64,000 nt of DNA from positions 484,094 to 548,093 of the forward strand of contig NZ_LJIZ01000003.1 in assembly GCF_001420605.1 (NCBI RefSeq), read 5' to 3'. The notes beneath the pieces were generated by a model. The model made no database searches. It saw only the letters and a list, made by a program, of their open reading frames with translations, and had not been told where the DNA came from. Shown one piece after another: positions 61,509-64,000 of the stretch (its first letter is position 1; the number at the start of each line of letters is the position of its first letter). A program made the translations under genes and the position numbers. The stretch comes from Bacillus sp. FJAT-25509 (GTDB taxonomy: Bacteria; Bacillota; Bacilli; Bacillales; Bacillaceae_G).

Positions 61509-64000
61509 ATGGCAAAAGAGTATAGTTCTCGACAAGAACGAAAACAATTGGAAATGGAAAAGCCTTCAAATGTAAAACCAAAAAAACGTGAAGGTTTATG
61601 GAAAAAGATTACATTAACAATATTAACTTTAGCGGTACTTTGTATTCTTGGGGGAGTTGGGACTTTCTATTATTTAGTAAGTGATGCTCCTAAACTTGAT
61701 GAATCAAAGCTAAAAGTACCTTTATCGTCTACGATTCTAGATAAAAATGGGAATGTTATTGCGGAACTAGGAACAGAACAAAGAACGAAAGTTTCATATA
61801 ACGAGATTCCTAAAGTAGTAGAAGATGCTTTTATTGCTACTGAGGACGTACGTTTTTATAAGCATAAAGGTGTTGATATCCGCCGTGTGCTTGGCGCAGT
61901 TTTAGCTAATATTACTGGTGGATTTGGATCACAAGGTGGTAGTACGATTACTCAACAAGTTGTCAAAAACTCATTCTTGTCTCCACAAAAAACAATTAAA
62001 CGTAAAGTACAAGAATGGTATTTATCATTCCAGCTTGAACAAAAATATTCTAAACAACAAATTTTAGAAATGTATTTAAATAAAGTTTACTTCTCAAATG
62101 GTTTAAAAGGCCGCGGAGTTTATGGTGTAGCAAAAGCAAGTGAAACATATTTTAGTAAAGATTTATCGAAAATTACATTACCTGAAGCAGCTACACTTGC
62201 TGGTATGGTACAAAGTCCAAATAACTACAATCCAGCAAAACATCCAGCTCAATCAGAAGCTAGAAGAAATGTTGTATTAAGTCAAATGAAAAAATATGGT
62301 TATATCACTAAGGAACAATATGCTAGTGCAAAAGCAATTCCTGAGAAATCATTAGTTAAAGTTCATGAAAGTGGCCAAACAAAGTACCAAGCATTCATTG
62401 ATGTAGTTATGGATGAGGTTAAAAAATACGGTGATGCAGATATAAATACAGATGGATTAACAATTGAAACAACTTTAGATCCTAAAGCACAAGATAAAGC
62501 AGATGAAATTATTAATCGAGGATCTGAATTTTATCCAAGCGATGATTTCCAAACTGGTTTTGTACTAACTGACACTAAAACAGGTGAAATTAAAGCTGTA
62601 GGTGCTGGAAGAAACACAACTAGTGGCGGTCTAAACTTTGCAACAGATATTAAAAGACAACCTGGTTCAACTATTAAACCAATCCTTGACTACGGTCCTG
62701 CGATTCAATATTTAAAATGGTCTACTAATCATCAACTTGTTGATGAACCATATCAATATTCTGATGGAACACCTATTCGAAACGCTGATAAATCTTATAA
62801 AGGTAAATTATCGATTCGTAAGGCGTTAATCGGTTCAAGAAATATTCCTGCATTAAAAACAATGCAGCAAGTTGGATTAGATAAATCACGTGAATTTGGT
62901 AACGGACTTGGATTTAACTTCCAAAAGAACAGTTTTTACGAGTCTCATGCAATCGGTGGATTTACAGGTGTATCTGCAATGGAAATGGCAGGTGCATATG
63001 CAGCCTTCGGTAATGGCGGTGTTTATATAAAACCACATGCTGTTACGAAAATAATCTATCAAGATAAAACTGAAAAAGTATTATCTCCTGAACCAAAACA
63101 AGCAATGAGCGATTACACTGCATATATGATTACAGATATGCTACGTGATGTTGTTAAGGCTCCAGGTGGTACGGGTGGTAGAGCTAATGTACCTGGTCTT
63201 GATATGGCAGGTAAAACTGGTACTACAAACTACCCACAAGAAGTAAAAGACAAGTATGGCTTCCCTTCAAACGCAACTCGAGATAGTTGGTTTGTTGGTT
63301 ATACTCCAGATGTTACTGTTTCGGTATGGACTGGATATGAGAAAAATAAAGAAGGTCATTATTTAAGTAAAACATCAACAAATCTAGCTAAATATATTGC
63401 TAGAGATATGTTGGCAGCAACAGCTGATCGTTCATCTGCGTTCCATAAACCAAGTTCAGTTGTAAATGTTCAAAACGAATTATATATTAAAGGTGAAAAA
63501 ATGGATGATCTTCCTACACCAGATACATTAGATTCAGCTAAAAATGTTACAGCGAAATATGATGAAAAAACGAGCAGTGTTTCGTTAAATTGGCAGTATC
63601 CTGCTGAGTTACTTGCTTCTACTACTTTTGAAGTAAACTATGATATAAACGGTGTTAAAGGCCAAACTCAAAAAGTAAATGGTACATCAGCAAAAATTAA
63701 TGGTATTGTAGCTGGAAACAAAGTAAAAATTACGATCGTAGCAACTAATGGCGATACAAAGAGTGCTGCGGTTACTGTTACAGTCGATTTAACTACTACA
63801 GAAGAGCCAACTACCCCACCAGCTGATAATAACGGTAATGGCAACGATAACGGCAATGGTAACGGTAATGGTAATGGCAACGATAACGGCAATGGTAACG
63901 GTAATGGTAATGGTAATGGTAATGGTAACGGTAACGGTAACGGTAACGGTAACGGTAACGGTAACGGTAACGGTAACGGTAACGGTAACGGTAACGGTAA
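61509..64000 (+). CDS. ponA: Penicillin-binding protein 1 (class A), 3' end outside
   Basis: At least 830 residues, open at the window edge. A short cytoplasmic segment and membrane helix (33-57) are followed by the glycosyltransferase domain with catalytic Glu112 ([12 protein letters not shown]) and QGGSTITQQ, and by the transpeptidase with Ser387 (STIK), SRN (443-445) and KTG (569-571). A fibronectin-like domain (about 680-765) leads to an Asn/Gly/Asp-rich tail from residue 771. It polymerises and cross-links peptidoglycan, with GpsB as a partner. A low-complexity Asn-rich tail is also known in B. subtilis PBP1. Confidence 0.97.
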   Translation, partial: MAKEYSSRQERKQLEMEKPSNVKPKKREGLWKKITLTILTLAVLCILGGVGTFYYLVSDAPKLDESKLKVPLSSTILDKNGNVIAELGTEQRTKVSYNEIPKVVEDAFIATEDVRFYKHKGVDIRRVLGAVLANITGGFGSQGGSTITQQVVKNSFLSPQKTIKRKVQEWYLSFQLEQKYSKQQILEMYLNKVYFSNGLKGRGVYGVAKASETYFSKDLSKITLPEAATLAGMVQSPNNYNPAKHPAQSEARRNVVLSQMKKYGYITKEQYASAKAIPEKSLVKVHESGQTKYQAFIDVVMDEVKKYGDADINTDGLTIETTLDPKAQDKADEIINRGSEFYPSDDFQTGFVLTDTKTGEIKAVGAGRNTTSGGLNFATDIKRQPGSTIKPILDYGPAIQYLKWSTNHQLVDEPYQYSDGTPIRNADKSYKGKLSIRKALIGSRNIPALKTMQQVGLDKSREFGNGLGFNFQKNSFYESHAIGGFTGVSAMEMAGAYAAFGNGGVYIKPHAVTKIIYQDKTEKVLSPEPKQAMSDYTAYMITDMLRDVVKAPGGTGGRANVPGLDMAGKTGTTNYPQEVKDKYGFPSNATRDSWFVGYTPDVTVSVWTGYEKNKEGHYLSKTSTNLAKYIARDMLAATADRSSAFHKPSSVVNVQNELYIKGEKMDDLPTPDTLDSAKNVTAKYDEKTSSVSLNWQYPAELLASTTFEVNYDINGVKGQTQKVNGTSAKINGIVAGNKVKITIVATNGDTKSAAVTVTVDLTTTEEPTTPPADNNGNGNDNGNGNGNGNGNDNGNGNGNGNGNGNGNGNGNGNGNGNGNGNGNGNGNGNG
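63826..64000 (+). repeat. 6-bp microsatellite coding an Asn-Gly tail
   Basis: Repeats of GGTAAC/GGTAAT/GGCAAC inside ponA, becoming a nearly perfect run of GGTAAC over the last 75 bases. The unit of six keeps the frame whatever the copy number. The end lies outside the window. Confidence 0.95.

Noticed and set aside
63668..63892. 74-residue minus ORF starting [12 protein letters not shown]
   Set aside because: Shadow of the Asn-Gly repeat of ponA.
1..64000. tRNA, rRNA, complete insertion sequence, prophage or toxin-antitoxin pair
   Set aside because: None was recognised on either strand; no transposase, integrase or phage structural motif occurs among the translated frames.

Overview
The window is low-GC, AT-rich chromosomal DNA from an endospore-forming member of the Bacillaceae. 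It carries spore genes (a SpoIIP-type hydrolase, an SspM-like protein, coat-like proteins, YppG), a B-type RNase P RNA, and Bacillus lipoprotein and regulatory signals. From about 32.9 kb to the end, the gene order follows the Bacillus subtilis segment cspD-ypzA-ypeQ-ypeP-ypdQ-dynA(ypbR)-ypbQ-bcsA-ypwA-ypvA-ypsC-rnpB-gpsB-ypsA-yppG-yppF-sspM-yppC-recU-ponA. That order is recalled from knowledge, not searched. Species cannot be fixed from the sequence alone. No rRNA, tRNA, complete insertion sequence, prophage or CRISPR array was seen.

Layout: 0-5.6 kb holds a GH36 alpha-galactosidase, a glutathione peroxidase, an MBL-fold hydrolase and a DEAD-box helicase translationally coupled to an unknown protein. 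6.2-12.1 kb holds a heterodimeric ABC exporter with one degenerate ATP site, then formate-tetrahydrofolate ligase. 12.3-16.1 kb is a group of hypothetical and sporulation genes, including SpoIIP and a Cys/Asn/Arg-rich protein with a 12-bp tandem repeat. 16.3-20.2 kb is membrane and metal related (YcgQ/YcgR, CorA, DedA). 20.3-24.1 kb has two OppA-type lipoproteins with CodY-like boxes. 24.5-32.2 kb has PssA, an orphan zinc-binding lipoprotein behind a strong Zur-type operator, transporters and a divergent topoisomerase III.

32.9-43 kb contains cspD, the ypz/ype/ypd RNase H-like genes, a candidate 6S RNA not represented by any ORF, a sulfurtransferase, the double dynamin DynA and the type III polyketide synthase/methyltransferase pair. 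42.7-49 kb has two M32 carboxypeptidase paralogues flanking an ArsR/AHSA1 pair (with the remnant of another AHSA1 gene), an RDD protein and a duplicated promoter-like segment. 49-64 kb has the YpvA helicase, an oxidoreductase, the YpsC methyltransferase, RNase P RNA, GpsB, YpsA, a NagR-like regulator, the ypp genes, RecU and the start of PBP1, which runs off the window inside an Asn-Gly repeat.

Functionally the right half is rich in cell-envelope and division genes (PBP1, GpsB, DynA, YpsA) and nucleic-acid enzymes (RecU, YpvA, TopB, RNase H-like proteins). The most notable non-protein items are the 6S RNA candidate, the Zur operator, the possibly leaderless arsR promoter and several repeat structures.
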